64,000 bases of DNA from contig NZ_CP118946.1 in NCBI RefSeq assembly GCF_029011175.1, positions 1,798,001-1,862,000 of the forward strand. The letters run 5' to 3'. The translations under genes and the position numbers were made by a program. Shown here piece by piece: positions 1-9,015 of this stretch. The stretch comes from Winkia neuii. Its GTDB lineage: Bacteria > Actinomycetota > Actinomycetes > Actinomycetales > Actinomycetaceae. The notes below the pieces were generated by a model that did no database searches, was not told where the DNA came from, and worked only from the letters and a program-made list of their open reading frames with translations. Numbering within the stretch: position 1 is the first letter of the stretch; every line of letters begins with the position of its first letter.

Positions 1-815
1 AGACGCTCTTCGAAATCGCCACGGTAACGCGAACCGGCCACCAGCGAGCCCATGTCCAGACTGTAAAGCTGCTTGTCCTTCAGGGTTTCTGGGACGTCGC
101 CAGCCACAATCGCCTGTGCCAAGCCTTCGACAACGGAGGTTTTGCCCACGCCGGGTTCGCCAATAAGCACCGGGTTGTTCTTGGTGCGGCGGGAAAGGAT
201 CTGCATGACCCTTTCCATTTCGTTCTTCCTGCCAATAACCGGGTCCAGCTTCTGTTCGTGGGCCGCCTTGGTCAGGTTGCGCCCGAACTGGTCCAAGATG
301 GCCGAGCCGGACTTTTGCCCCTGTGGCGAGGAGGAGCCTCCGACGCCGACGGTTTCCCCGCCCTCGGCCTGCCCGCCCTGGTAGCCAGAAAGCAACTGGA
401 CTACGTTGTGGCGCACAGTCTGTAGGTCAGCCCCCAGGTTGGTTAGCACCTGGGCGGCCACGCCCTCGCCCTCGCGAATTAGGCCAAGCAGAATATGTTC
501 GGTGCCAATGTAGTTGTGGCCGAGCTGAAGAGCCTCGCGCAAAGACAGCTCGAGTACCTTCTTGGCGCGCGGAGTAAACGGGATGTGCCCGGGGACAGGC
601 TGATCGCCCGAACCAATGATGGTCACTACTTCGTCGCGCACCTTGTCGCGGGATACGTCCATCATCTCTAGGGCTTTGGCGGCAACCCCTTCACCCTCAG
701 TGATGAGCCCCAACAGTAGGTGTTCAGTGCCGATGTAATTGTGGTTGAGGTTTCGAGCCTCGTCCTGCGCCAGCACGATGACGCGGCGGGCCCGATCTGT
801 AAACCGCTCGAACAT
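1..815 (-). CDS. clpC: ATP-dependent Clp protease ATP-binding subunit ClpC (5' part; runs off the window)
   Basis: AAA+ unfoldase that feeds substrates to the ClpP protease in the cytoplasm. About 271 residues are visible. The protein starts [13 protein letters not shown]. Two Clp_N repeats follow, each with the signature [12 protein letters not shown] or [12 protein letters not shown] (around residues 25-40 and 100-115). After a Gly/Ser linker comes the start of the first AAA+ domain with DPVIGR and the Walker A motif GEPGVGKT. The ATG is at 815, and GGGAG lies a few bases before it on the minus strand. The C-terminal part with the second AAA+ domain is outside the window. Family assignment is firm. 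Confidence 0.96.
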   Translation of the reverse strand, partial: MFERFTDRARRVIVLAQDEARNLNHNYIGTEHLLLGLITEGEGVAAKALEMMDVSRDKVRDEVVTIIGSGDQPVPGHIPFTPRAKKVLELSLREALQLGHNYIGTEHILLGLIREGEGVAAQVLTNLGADLQTVRHNVVQLLSGYQGGQAEGGETVGVGGSSSPQGQKSGSAILDQFGRNLTKAAHEQKLDPVIGRKNEMERVMQILSRRTKNNPVLIGEPGVGKTSVVEGLAQAIVAGDVPETLKDKQLYSLDMGSLVAGSRYRGDFEER

Positions 816-904
816 GAAACTCCCTTTTGGCGATTGCAAAAACTGCTTCCATTATGGAGGCTTCGCGCGCCCCCTTGCGGCAATGTTCGCTGCCAGCACA
901 GGTT

Positions 905-939
905 AAAGGGCGCCCCTTTCGGTAGTGGGGACGCCCTTT
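905..939 (-). terminator. Stem-loop terminator between the GNAT gene and clpC
   Basis: The arms AAAGGGCG-CCCC and GGGG-A-CGCCCTTT pair around a 10-nt loop with one bulged base. The hairpin sits just after the stop of the leftward GNAT gene and about 90 bp before the clpC start. The T tail is short, so it may be a weak terminator or a processing hairpin. Confidence 0.6.
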
Positions 940-968
940 AGGTTGACTATTTAGTGCCGCTAGTTGGC

Positions 969-1577
969 TCAGACCAGCGCTTTGACTTTAGCTGGCCGGA
1001 TCATGGCGTAGACCGTAATCCCGGGCAGCGTAGCCACGTCCGCCACCGTCTCGAAGCCAAAGCGTTTGTATAGCCGCTGGCTAGCGGGGGTGGTCGATTC
1101 CAGGAACGCCGGAGCCGGGTCAGAATCGATGATGCCCAACCGGTACTGCAACAGCTTCGAGCCGATGCCCTGCCCACGCGCTTCGGGGGCCGCCCCGAGC
1201 GTGCGCAGGTACCAGTGCTTTTCCTGAGGGCGGAATGCTTCCACCTTGCTTTCGTGGAAGCGTTCGCGCCGCCCGCTTGGAGTAAAGCGTTCAAAAATGT
1301 CCAGCAGGGTGTTGCGAATCTTGTTCACCTTCCCGTCTGGAGACTGGGAGGTAAGGGCACCGATCACCTTGCCGGTTTCCTCGTCAATCGCCACGTCGAG
1401 TGTGGAGATGTAGCCGATTTTTAGGCCTAGCGTTACGTCTGCGGCCATAAGTTTGCGGCAGGCTTCTTCGCTGGGAAACATTGCCCTGCACGAGGGGTCG
1501 TTAGCGAAGGCATCTGCGAAAATCTGTGCGGCTTGTCTAATCTGTTCGTTACTATTTGCTTCTTGGATGCGAACCAA
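969..1577 (-). CDS. GNAT family N-acetyltransferase
   Basis: 202 residues. Likely transfers an acetyl group from acetyl-CoA to an unknown amine. The GNAT core is in the C-terminal half: the strand LRTLGAAPEARGQGIGSKLLQ (about residues 124-144) holds the RGQGIG acetyl-CoA pyrophosphate loop, and TPASQRLYKRFGFE is the usual motif B. The reading frame begins with TTG at 1577 without a clear ribosome-binding site, so the exact start is unsure. It is a single leftward gene ending just before a hairpin, with nothing nearby that points to the substrate. Confidence 0.85.
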   Translation of the reverse strand: MVRIQEANSNEQIRQAAQIFADAFANDPSCRAMFPSEEACRKLMAADVTLGLKIGYISTLDVAIDEETGKVIGALTSQSPDGKVNKIRNTLLDIFERFTPSGRRERFHESKVEAFRPQEKHWYLRTLGAAPEARGQGIGSKLLQYRLGIIDSDPAPAFLESTTPASQRLYKRFGFETVADVATLPGITVYAMIRPAKVKALV

Positions 1578-1945
1578 TTTCTGTTTATTCCTCGCATTTC
1601 TAAATTTATCCGCTCTTCTAAGTTAGCAAAATTAGACAAAAACGCAAGCTATTGTAGGGCGAATCACGCGGGGCGGTTCTCTAGTTTCGGGCAAAATACT
1701 GCCGGGATGGGCAGCGAGTGGCAGCGTCCGCCGCAAATCATTGCAGATTACAGAAAACCCGATTATTGGTCGTTTTATCTGCGCTTTCAGGGGCGCAAAA
1801 ATCAAAGAGTAAAAGGTTTTATTTTTTTCGTTTTAGCCATTTTCCTTTCGAGGCCAACGGGTTTTTCTATGTCGTCTTTTCAGGTACCCGCCCCGCCCAC
1901 CCGCGCAGCTCAAATGGGGCACCGTATTCGCGTTACCATGGCTGT

Positions 1946-2371
1946 ATGCGAGCACTCATCCAACGCGCAGAAGGCGCCAACGTAACGGTCGAAGGAAAGC
2001 AGCTGGGAGGCTTTACCGGGCAGGGATTGATGGTTCTGCTTGGTATCACCCACGAAGATGGCAAGGAACAGATAGATAAGGTAGTTCGCAAGATCGCCGA
2101 TCTTCGCATTTTCGAGGACGAAACTTCCGCCAGCGACAACGACGCTCCCATTCTGCTGATCAGCCAATTCACCCTGTATGGGGACACTCGCAAGGGGCGT
2201 CGTCCGTCCTGGTCGAAGGCTGCTCCTGGGCAGGTAGCTGAACCGATATACGAGGCTGTCGCGGCTGGCCTTAGAGAGCGCGGCCTGCACGTAGAGACCG
2301 GCCAGTTTGGCGCCCACATGAAGGTTTCCTTCACTAGCGACGGACCCTACACCGTACTGGTCGAGGCCTAG
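1946..2371 (+). CDS. dtd: D-aminoacyl-tRNA deacylase
   Basis: Hydrolyses D-amino acids from mischarged tRNA in the cytoplasm, acting as chiral proofreading. 141 residues, normal for the family. The N-terminus MRALIQRAEGANVTVEG and the catalytic cross-subunit motifs are present: SQFTLYGDTRKGRRPSW (about residues 76-92) and the Gly-X-Pro type loop near GAHMKVSFTSDGPYT at the C-terminus. The ATG at 1946 is chosen because it gives the family N-terminus; the frame is open further upstream but that part has no similarity to the family. It is isolated between leftward genes. Confidence 0.93.
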   Translation: MRALIQRAEGANVTVEGKQLGGFTGQGLMVLLGITHEDGKEQIDKVVRKIADLRIFEDETSASDNDAPILLISQFTLYGDTRKGRRPSWSKAAPGQVAEPIYEAVAAGLRERGLHVETGQFGAHMKVSFTSDGPYTVLVEA

Positions 2372-2374
2372 TCC

Positions 2375-3163
2375 CTATACTCTGTGTCTGCCGATGGGCA
2401 GTACCAGGGGCGCCCCGGAGGTTGGGTCGGCGATCACCCGGGCATTGATGCCAAATACCTGCCGCATATTTGCGGCCGTCACTACTTCGGCCGGACTGCC
2501 GGCTGCAACAATTTTGCCCGCCCTCATGGCGATCAGCTGGTCGCAGTAGCGGGCGGCCATGTTCAGGTCGTGTAGCACCATCAAGATGGTGGTGCCGCGT
2601 TCCTGGTTGAGTTCTACCAGCAGGTCCAAAATGTCCAGCTGGTTAGCTACGTCTAGGTAGGTGGTGGGCTCATCCAGTAGCAGCACGTCGGTATCCTGAG
2701 CCAGGGCCATGGCGATCCACACGCGCTGGCGCTGCCCACCCGATAGTTCCTCTATGGGCCGGTTCGAAAATTCGGCGGTGCCCGTCGCCTCTAGGGCGTG
2801 GGCAATGATCTGATAGTCCTGCTTGCTGTAGCGGCCCCACAGCCCAAGGTGCGGGTGTCGCCCTCGCCCAACCAGGTCAGCTACCGTTATCCCTTCTGGA
2901 GCAACCGGAGACTGCGGCAGCAGCCCCAGTACCTTAGCCAATTCCTTGCCGGTAAAGTCGGAAAGGGACTTCCCGTCGAGCTCCACGCGACCACTGGCCG
3001 GGGCCAGCAGCCTAGAGAGGGCGCGCAGCAATGTTGATTTCCCGCACCCATTGGGGCCCACTATTGCGGTAATTTTTCCGGGTTCTACCTGCACAGAAAG
3101 GTCTGTAGCGACCGGCTGCGCCCCGTAGGTTAGCGTGAGAGTTTTTGCCTGCAGTGAAGCCAT
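2375..3163 (-). CDS. Iron-siderophore ABC transporter ATP-binding protein (FecE/FepC type)
   Basis: 262 residues, cytoplasmic ATPase of a siderophore importer. Walker A is GPNGCGKST (about residue 37), the ABC signature is LSGGQRQR, Walker B is VLLLDEPTTYLD, and the H-loop is MVLHDLNMAARYCD. The profile with DLVGRGRHPHLGLW is typical of FecE/FhuC proteins. The ATG overlaps the TAA of the upstream permease (TAATG), so the two are translationally coupled. It is the last gene of a four-gene operon: binding protein, two permeases, ATPase. The frame stays open upstream of the ATG, but that stretch merely shadows the permease. Confidence 0.94.
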   Translation of the reverse strand: MASLQAKTLTLTYGAQPVATDLSVQVEPGKITAIVGPNGCGKSTLLRALSRLLAPASGRVELDGKSLSDFTGKELAKVLGLLPQSPVAPEGITVADLVGRGRHPHLGLWGRYSKQDYQIIAHALEATGTAEFSNRPIEELSGGQRQRVWIAMALAQDTDVLLLDEPTTYLDVANQLDILDLLVELNQERGTTILMVLHDLNMAARYCDQLIAMRAGKIVAAGSPAEVVTAANMRQVFGINARVIADPTSGAPLVLPIGRHRV

Positions 3164-4191
3164 TACAGCGTCCTTCCTTCCCTGTTGGCGCGCACCAGCA
3201 GCACCACCAAGAAGGGTGCTCCCAGGGCCCCGGTTATGACTCCCACCGGGTAGGAGGTTCCGAACGCAAACTGACCCACAAAATCGGACAGCAGCACCAG
3301 AGCCGCCCCTACCAGTGCGGCGGGGAACAGCAGCGGACTCGCCGGCCCGAATATACGTCCGGCAATTGGTCCGGCCATGAACGCCACGAATGCCACGGGC
3401 CCGCACGCGGCCGTTGCCACCGCGATCATCGCGACCGCGCACCCAATGAGCAGTAGTCGTTTGCGCTCTACCGAAACGCCTAGGCTGGCTGCGGAGTCGT
3501 CGCCGAGCCGCAACACATCCAGATCCCGCGCGTTCATTCCGAGGGCGACTAGTCCCGCTACGCAGATGAGCGCCACGGGCATGACTCGTTCCCAGGTTGC
3601 CCCGTTTAGCGACCCCGACATCCATCTGGCGGCCTGGTTTAGGTCCCACGCGGCCGCCCTCGAGAGGGCATAGGTGACCACGGAATTGAGCGCGGCCGCC
3701 ATCCCAATGCCGATCAGGATGAGGCGGGTCCCCGCAAAGCCGTCGCGCAGCGACAGGAAGTAGATCAGCCCGGCTACTGCCAGCCCTCCCAGGAGCGCCC
3801 ACGCCGACACCGCCATCGCGGAGAGGTCGAAAAACAGGATCGCAACAACGCCGGCGGCGCTTGCCCCCGCGGAAATTCCGATTACATCCGGGGAGGCCAG
3901 TTGGTTTCGCAGCAGAGTTTGGAAGGTGGTGCCAGCGGCCCCGAAGCATGCTCCGGCCACCACGGCGAGGGCGGCGCGCGGCAACCGTAGTTCCCCTACC
4001 GTGTAGGAGGCTCCCGGCACGTCGCGGCCGGCGATGACGCCCGCTACTTCGGCGGGGCTGTAGTAAGTCTGCCCGAACAGTAGTGAGGCCACGAATAGGC
4101 CGCCCACAATGGTGGCGAGGAGCGCCATTAGGCAGAGGCGGCGGCGCCGTAGGCGGGCGGAGCGCCTGCTGAGCTGTGTTGCCATTCCCAT
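3163..4191 (-). CDS. FecCD-family siderophore ABC permease (second permease)
   Basis: 342 residues and about nine to ten hydrophobic segments. The FecCD family signatures include LPRAALAVVAGACFGAAGT (around residue 75), GDDSAASLGVSV, and the ATPase-contacting C-terminal region GPVAFVAFMAGPIAGRIFG. It forms a heterodimer in the membrane with the neighbouring permease. The start at 4191 lies in a TAATG overlap with the upstream permease. An Arg-rich start precedes the first membrane helix, consistent with a cytoplasmic N-terminus. Confidence 0.93.
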   Translation of the reverse strand: MGMATQLSRRSARLRRRRLCLMALLATIVGGLFVASLLFGQTYYSPAEVAGVIAGRDVPGASYTVGELRLPRAALAVVAGACFGAAGTTFQTLLRNQLASPDVIGISAGASAAGVVAILFFDLSAMAVSAWALLGGLAVAGLIYFLSLRDGFAGTRLILIGIGMAAALNSVVTYALSRAAAWDLNQAARWMSGSLNGATWERVMPVALICVAGLVALGMNARDLDVLRLGDDSAASLGVSVERKRLLLIGCAVAMIAVATAACGPVAFVAFMAGPIAGRIFGPASPLLFPAALVGAALVLLSDFVGQFAFGTSYPVGVITGALGAPFLVVLLVRANREGRTL

Positions 4192-5222
4192 TACAGCGCC
4201 TGACCCTTCTGCCTGCGCACAATCCAAATGAAGAAGGGAGCTCCCAGTAGCGGCGTAATGATGCCTACGGCGATCTGCTCGGGACGGGCAACCACGCGTC
4301 CTACCACGTCTGCGGCCAGTAGCAGCCCGGCTCCTCCCAGTGCCGCAAACGGCAGCAGCCACCGGTGGTCCGGGCCGAGCAGCAGCCGAAATAGGTGGGG
4401 CACGATCAAGCCCACGAAGGCGATAGGCCCGGCCAGGGCGGTAGCTACCCCACACAGCACCACTGCCGCAATTGAGGAAAGTGCGCGGGTGCGAGCTACG
4501 TCCTCGCCCAATCCTCTGGCCAGATCATCGCCCAAGGCCATTGCGTTCAGCCCACGCGCGCAGGCAGTGGCCATTGCGAAGGCTACTACGAGGGCGGGGA
4601 TGGCCCAGCTCATGCGGGTCCAATCGGCCCGGCCGAGCCCGCCAATCTGCCAGAAGCGGTAGGAGTCTAGCGCCTGCGCCCTGGGCAGCAAGATGGCGTT
4701 CGCGAATGACACTAGTGCCGCGCCGGTAGCCGCGCCGGCGAGGGCGAGTTTCAGGGGCGAGGGGCCGCCGCGCCCCAGGGAACCAATTGCGTATACTGCG
4801 CCAGCGGCCACGCCGGCCCCGATAATGGCCAGTAGCATCTGCACGTTAGGGCTGGTAATGCCGAAGAAGGCGAGGCCGGCCACCACCGCGAAGGAGGCTC
4901 CGGGCAGGACCCCGAAGATGCCTGGGTCTGCCAGTGGGTTGCGGGTTACTGCCTGCATTAGTGCGCCCGCTACGGCCAAGGAGGCCCCTACTAGCAGTCC
5001 GAGCAGGCAGCGGGGCAGGCGGGTGGAGGCGACGGCTTGGCCCACGCCCTCTTGCTTTCCTAGCAGTGCCGCCCACACGTCAGCCGGGCTGACGTTGCGC
5101 ACTCCTAGGGTGATTTCTAATAAGCAGAGCCCTGCTAGCGCTACCAGCCCAACGCCTAGTAGCGCCCACCGCTTCTTGCCCTCTACCACCCGCTTTGGCG
5201 TGCTGTTACTTGAGGGCGCCAT
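4191..5222 (-). CDS. FecCD-family siderophore ABC permease (first permease)
   Basis: 343 residues, polytopic. Shows the FecCD landmarks RLPRCLLGLLVGASLAVAGALMQ, NPLADPGIFGVLPGASF, LGDDLARGLG and GPIAFVGLIVPHLFRLL. The last is the cytoplasmic loop that contacts the ATPase. It overlaps the end of the upstream binding-protein gene by 17 bp, so its ribosome-binding site lies inside that gene. Together with the next gene it makes the translocation pore for ferric siderophore. The exact siderophore cannot be read from sequence. Confidence 0.94.
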   Translation of the reverse strand: MAPSSNSTPKRVVEGKKRWALLGVGLVALAGLCLLEITLGVRNVSPADVWAALLGKQEGVGQAVASTRLPRCLLGLLVGASLAVAGALMQAVTRNPLADPGIFGVLPGASFAVVAGLAFFGITSPNVQMLLAIIGAGVAAGAVYAIGSLGRGGPSPLKLALAGAATGAALVSFANAILLPRAQALDSYRFWQIGGLGRADWTRMSWAIPALVVAFAMATACARGLNAMALGDDLARGLGEDVARTRALSSIAAVVLCGVATALAGPIAFVGLIVPHLFRLLLGPDHRWLLPFAALGGAGLLLAADVVGRVVARPEQIAVGIITPLLGAPFFIWIVRRQKGQAL

Positions 5223-6234
5223 CTAGCAGGTCAAGGAACTTGCCGAATCCCCACTGCAGTCCGAGCGGAGACGGATTTGCTGCCGCTCCCAGATCGTCAT
5301 TCTTCAGCACGGCTACGTGCCCGGCCTTCACCGCGGGAATGCGCCCTACTAGCGGGTGCTTTTGCATGTCGGCTACTAGCGAGGTCGGGTCGTCCTGCGG
5401 CCCGTAGGTGACTATCAAGTCCACGTCAGAGAACATTTCTGGCTTGTCCGAGGAAACCTCCTTATAGAAGCTGTCGGTGTTGCCCGAATACTTCTTCACA
5501 ATGTCCGGTACGCCCATTCCGGCTTTTTCGAGGATGTCTGCACGCGGGTCGCCACTGACGTAGAAGCCCACCTTAGATAGGTCCGAGCCGTTCGTGCCGA
5601 AGGCTGTAAACAGCACCTTCTTGCCTTTCAAGTTCGGGTGCTTGGCCATCTGCTGGTCCACTTCCTTGTCCAGGTCGGCCAACAGCTGTTTGCCTTCCTT
5701 TTCCATTCCTAGCGCTTTCGAGTCCATGGTGACCATCTGCTTCATAGTGGTATTCCACGGCTTGTTCGGGTAGGCAACTGTGGGGGCAATCTTGGACAGC
5801 TTTTCGTAGTCTTCTTTTGTAAGCCCGGAGTAGGCGGCCAGGATCACGTCCGGCTTCGTATCGGCAACCTTTTCGAATTGGATGCCGTCGGTTTCGTCAA
5901 AGAGGACGGGCTTTTCCCCGCCCAGTTCTTCGACTTTTTGTTTTACCCAGGTGACCATGCCGTCCCCGTCGGCGTCACCGAAGGCGGCCTTGGGCATTCC
6001 TACCGGTTGAATGCCGAGGGCGAGGGGTACTTCCTGGTTGTTCCAGCCCACCGTTGCTACCCGTTTTGGCTTGCCGGTGATTTTGGTGGTGCCGAGCGCG
6101 TGGGTAATCGAAACGGTCTGGCCTTCCCCTTCGTTTTTTCCCGAGGACGCAGCGTCATTTTCCGCTGGCGAACAGGCAGTTAGGGCGAGGGCGGCGCTGG
6201 CTGCGAGGGCAGCTAAAATACGTAGCTTTTTCAT
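5206..6234 (-). CDS. Iron-siderophore ABC transporter substrate-binding lipoprotein
   Basis: 342 residues. A lipoprotein signal peptide starts MKKLRILAALAASAALALTAC, with the lipobox ending at Cys21, so the mature protein is membrane-anchored outside the cell. The periplasmic-binding (TroA/FepB) fold is indicated by KPKRVATVGWNNQEVPLALG, by KPDVILAAYSGLTKEDYEKLSKIAPTVAY and by the C-terminal WGFGKFLDLLDGAL. First gene of the operon. A DtxR/IdeR-like box lies 29 bp upstream of the ATG, so iron-dependent repression is likely. The ATG at 6234 is chosen because it starts the signal peptide. Confidence 0.94.
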   Translation of the reverse strand: MKKLRILAALAASAALALTACSPAENDAASSGKNEGEGQTVSITHALGTTKITGKPKRVATVGWNNQEVPLALGIQPVGMPKAAFGDADGDGMVTWVKQKVEELGGEKPVLFDETDGIQFEKVADTKPDVILAAYSGLTKEDYEKLSKIAPTVAYPNKPWNTTMKQMVTMDSKALGMEKEGKQLLADLDKEVDQQMAKHPNLKGKKVLFTAFGTNGSDLSKVGFYVSGDPRADILEKAGMGVPDIVKKYSGNTDSFYKEVSSDKPEMFSDVDLIVTYGPQDDPTSLVADMQKHPLVGRIPAVKAGHVAVLKNDDLGAAANPSPLGLQWGFGKFLDLLDGALK

Positions 6235-6262
6235 TCTCACATTCACATTCGTAGCTGAATAC

Positions 6263-6281
6263 TTAGGCCAACCTATCCTAG
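6263..6281 (-). promoter_or_regulatory. DtxR/IdeR-type iron box upstream of the siderophore operon
   Basis: The 19-bp site TTAGGCCAACCTATCCTAG matches 13 of 19 positions of the DtxR/IdeR consensus and keeps both TTAGG and CCTA half sites. It lies 29 bp before the binding-protein start codon, where a promoter-overlapping repressor site would be expected. Inferred from sequence only. Confidence 0.65.
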
Positions 6282-6399
6282 CGCTACGACAGTGGCTACT
6301 CCAGAGCGCGGCTCGCTCCTGGGTGAATTGATTGAAATATTGCCCGGATACTAACTGCCGCGCGGGGCAGCACCTGCACCCCGCGCGCAATTGTTTTGG

Positions 6400-7596
6400 T
6401 TAGGCCAGCCCCAGGCCCGCCTTTTGGCCTCCGGTCAGGCCCGCGGTTGAGCCTCGCAGCCCTGCCCCTGGGCGTTCGGTCGGAGACACGTCCGCTTTGC
6501 CGGCCGGGTCCACGATGTCGCTTAGTAGCCCGGCTACTCCGCCCACATCTACCTGCCCGCTCTTGGCAGACCGTTTCACTAGGGCCAGCCCAATGGGTCC
6601 GTCCTCGCAGTGGCGGGCAACAGAGGTGAGGGTTCCTACCTTCTTGTCCCCTACCTTTATTTCGGTACCCACCTGGGGTAGCTCGTCGGCAGAGCCATCG
6701 AGCGAGACAAAGGCGAGGCGGCGCGGCGGGCGCCCTAGATTCACAATGCGCGCCACCGATTCTTGCCCGCAGTAGCAGCCTTTGTGCAAGTGTACGGCTG
6801 TTCTTAGCCAGTCCAGCTCGTGGGGCAGGCAGCGGGCGTCTACCTCGCGCCCAAAGCGAGGCCGGTGGGCCAAAATCCGCATCGCTTCCCACGCGGCGAT
6901 ACCGGCAAGGGTCGGTTCGCCAACCTCGTAGCCCAGTTCGGTTTCCAGCGGGAACCCATCGTTGGCGTTCTTCAGCACGGCGGCTACGGCCTCTTCTAGG
7001 CTGGCGCGAGGGGCGAGCCAGATCGCAAACTGCAACGCGTCTTCAGGGGCGGGCCCGTAAGAGGCTCCCCCTTCGCATACTCCCGGCCACGGGTCTTCCC
7101 ACACCAGTTCGCCAGCTAGGGCCCTCTGCAGCGGCCCACCCAGCGTGAATCCCATAGGGGCCAGATCGGTGGCGACCTCGACTTCGAGCCTGGACATAAA
7201 GCGCATTCGCAAGATGTAGTCGGCCATCTGCTCGGCACGGCCAGCGTCAGTTATCAGGTAGGCCACGTCGTGGCGATCAATAATTGCGGCCGAAAAAGCA
7301 ACGTGCCCGTTGGCATCCAGCAGCAACAGTTCCCGCGACTGCTCACCAATGTCCGTCACTATCTGCGTGCTCAGCGTTGTCAGCAGCGTAAGCCTGTCCG
7401 GGCCGCTTACTCGCACTACACCGAAGTGGGAGAGGTCGGTAAGGCCGGCGCCTACCTGCAACGCCCACTGTTCTGCTACCGGGTCCCCGTAGTAGGCGGC
7501 TACTGCCTGGTCGGGGCCTTGTCCGCATACTCGCCCTTTGGCAAGCGCCGAGGGCGCGGGCGCGCTGGCAGGTGCATATTCGGGCTCAATCTGCAT
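6400..7596 (-). CDS. ygfZ: YgfZ/GcvT-type folate-binding protein (iron-sulfur cluster repair)
   Basis: 398 residues. A tetrahydrofolate-binding GcvT-like fold with the diagnostic YgfZ motif KGCYCGQE around the second third, including the conserved reactive Cys. YgfZ proteins support assembly or repair of certain Fe-S enzymes, including MiaB-type ones. The ATG at 7596 overlaps the end of the upstream nitrobindin-like gene by 11 bp and is preceded by AAGG, so the two are probably coupled. The C-terminal tail after residue about 355 is Gly/Ala rich and looks disordered. Confidence 0.9.
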   Translation of the reverse strand: MQIEPEYAPASAPAPSALAKGRVCGQGPDQAVAAYYGDPVAEQWALQVGAGLTDLSHFGVVRVSGPDRLTLLTTLSTQIVTDIGEQSRELLLLDANGHVAFSAAIIDRHDVAYLITDAGRAEQMADYILRMRFMSRLEVEVATDLAPMGFTLGGPLQRALAGELVWEDPWPGVCEGGASYGPAPEDALQFAIWLAPRASLEEAVAAVLKNANDGFPLETELGYEVGEPTLAGIAAWEAMRILAHRPRFGREVDARCLPHELDWLRTAVHLHKGCYCGQESVARIVNLGRPPRRLAFVSLDGSADELPQVGTEIKVGDKKVGTLTSVARHCEDGPIGLALVKRSAKSGQVDVGGVAGLLSDIVDPAGKADVSPTERPGAGLRGSTAGLTGGQKAGLGLA

Positions 7597-8143
7597 TTTC
7601 AACCTTCGCAAGACGGCCCGAGAAGTCCGTGCCACCCTGGTCGCCGCGGGCCACGTCCTGCGTCCAGAACAATTCGCTGTTTACGAGCCCAAACATGCGC
7701 GACGCCTTTGCCGGGGCAGCCGTGTCGGAGGCCAGTTTGATCGAGATTCGGGGGCCGGAAGCCATACCATCCCAGGTGCCGCTTGCCATGGGGTGGCCCT
7801 TGCTCGACACTTCGATGCTGGCCTGCACGGGACCCGAACCGGAGTCCGCCACGTTCCGCACCCTCCACCTGGCTTCTTCTTGCCAAAGCTGTTCGCCCTT
7901 TTCGAGGCCGCCTACGCCCTCGCGCGCCGTGGCGGTGACGGGAATATCGCCTTCCCTAGGCGTGGCTGCGTAAGTGGTGGTGGTTTGCAGCAATTCTTCG
8001 CCTTGAGCGGTGAACGTGATTTCTTGGATGATCATGTGGTCATCCCCATCTGGAACGACCTGCGAACCATAGCCGCGCCACGATCCGACTAGCCAGGCTA
8101 GCGGGTAGAGGGTGCGGGGCAAATCAGCATCAATAGTGAACAT
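7586..8143 (-). CDS. FABP-like / nitrobindin-family protein
   Basis: 185 residues, a predicted ten-stranded beta barrel. It has the N-terminal motif LVGSWRGYG (family: GxWxGxG) and the internal repeat-like strands expected of the nitrobindin/THAP4 heme-binding family, whose actinobacterial members often neighbour ygfZ. Nitrobindins bind ferric heme and handle NO or peroxynitrite. The C-terminal stretch where the heme-ligating His is usual reads TDFSGRLAKV with no His, so heme binding is doubtful. It overlaps ygfZ by 11 bp. Confidence 0.78.
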   Translation of the reverse strand: MFTIDADLPRTLYPLAWLVGSWRGYGSQVVPDGDDHMIIQEITFTAQGEELLQTTTTYAATPREGDIPVTATAREGVGGLEKGEQLWQEEARWRVRNVADSGSGPVQASIEVSSKGHPMASGTWDGMASGPRISIKLASDTAAPAKASRMFGLVNSELFWTQDVARGDQGGTDFSGRLAKVENAD

Positions 8144-8160
8144 GCCCCCACCTTACCGAT

Positions 8161-9015
8161 CTATGCGCCGGCTAGCCTAGCGAGGGCGTAGGCCGGGATG
8201 GACATTGCCAGCGGCATCATCAGTCCGGTAGCAATAAGGGCGCTGACTGGAACCGGTTTTTTGTCTAGGGCGCGGAAGTCTGCAACGAAGCCCTGCACAA
8301 AGAATGCGCCGGCGGACAGGACGGCTCCAAAGATTGGAAACAGCAGGTAGGGGCTGGACCAGGTTGCTGGCAGCGACGGCAGGAATACTTTCGTGGTGGC
8401 GTTCAGGGCAGAAGAATTGGTGATTATCACTGCCACAATTAGGCCAACCACTACCCCTGCTCCTAGGGATACGCCCAGTCGTTTTAGCCCGCGGCGGAAG
8501 AAGCCACCCACCGAGGCCACGATGATTACTAGCCCAACGGGCAGAGCCATCAGCTGCCACAGTGGGTCTTCCCCCAATGCCACCCAGGAGGCGCCCGCGG
8601 TGGCGATTGCCGCGCCGGTGGCCGAGCAGGCTACCGAGATTGACATGTGGGTGCGTTCCATCCCGCGCGAAATCTCGCCGATAAAGGTTGCTAGCAGTGC
8701 AAAAGAAAAGCACGCCGGCACCGAAGAGAAATCTTCGGTAAACATCAAAACAATCAGAGTCACGAGCGACACGATCAGTGCCACGGCGGAGGAGACCAGT
8801 GGGGCGGGGGCGTGCGCCGCCCTCCCCCAGGGGATACAGAAGCCGGCGACCATTGCCCCGACTATAGCGGCGAAGACCGGGAAGGGGCACAGCGCCCCGA
8901 CGATCAGCGCCAACCCGGCGAAAGCGGTGGTCAGATAGAAGGCGGGCCGATTCGCAAGGACTTTCCCCCACGTCTCGGTAGTTCCTGCCGTTCTGGCCTT
9001 TTGCTGCTTTCTCAC
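8161..9015 (-). CDS. Conserved hypothetical polytopic membrane protein
   Basis: 284 residues. After a basic N-terminus MRKQQKARTAGTTE there are about eight hydrophobic segments, for example FYLTTAFAGLALIVGALCPF, ALIVSLVTLIVLMFTEDF, LGAGVVVGLIVAVIITNSSAL and YLLFPIFGAVLSAGAFFVQ. No enzyme motif is recognisable. It ends 17 bp before the nitrobindin-like gene and is read the same way, so all three may be one unit. Function unknown. Confidence 0.75.
   Translation of the reverse strand: MRKQQKARTAGTTETWGKVLANRPAFYLTTAFAGLALIVGALCPFPVFAAIVGAMVAGFCIPWGRAAHAPAPLVSSAVALIVSLVTLIVLMFTEDFSSVPACFSFALLATFIGEISRGMERTHMSISVACSATGAAIATAGASWVALGEDPLWQLMALPVGLVIIVASVGGFFRRGLKRLGVSLGAGVVVGLIVAVIITNSSALNATTKVFLPSLPATWSSPYLLFPIFGAVLSAGAFFVQGFVADFRALDKKPVPVSALIATGLMMPLAMSIPAYALARLAGA

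Noticed and set aside
3164-4222. Upstream extension of the siderophore ATPase frame, rich in Arg and Gly
   Set aside because: Out-of-frame shadow of the permease gene; the ATPase N-terminus begins at 3163 in a TAATG overlap.
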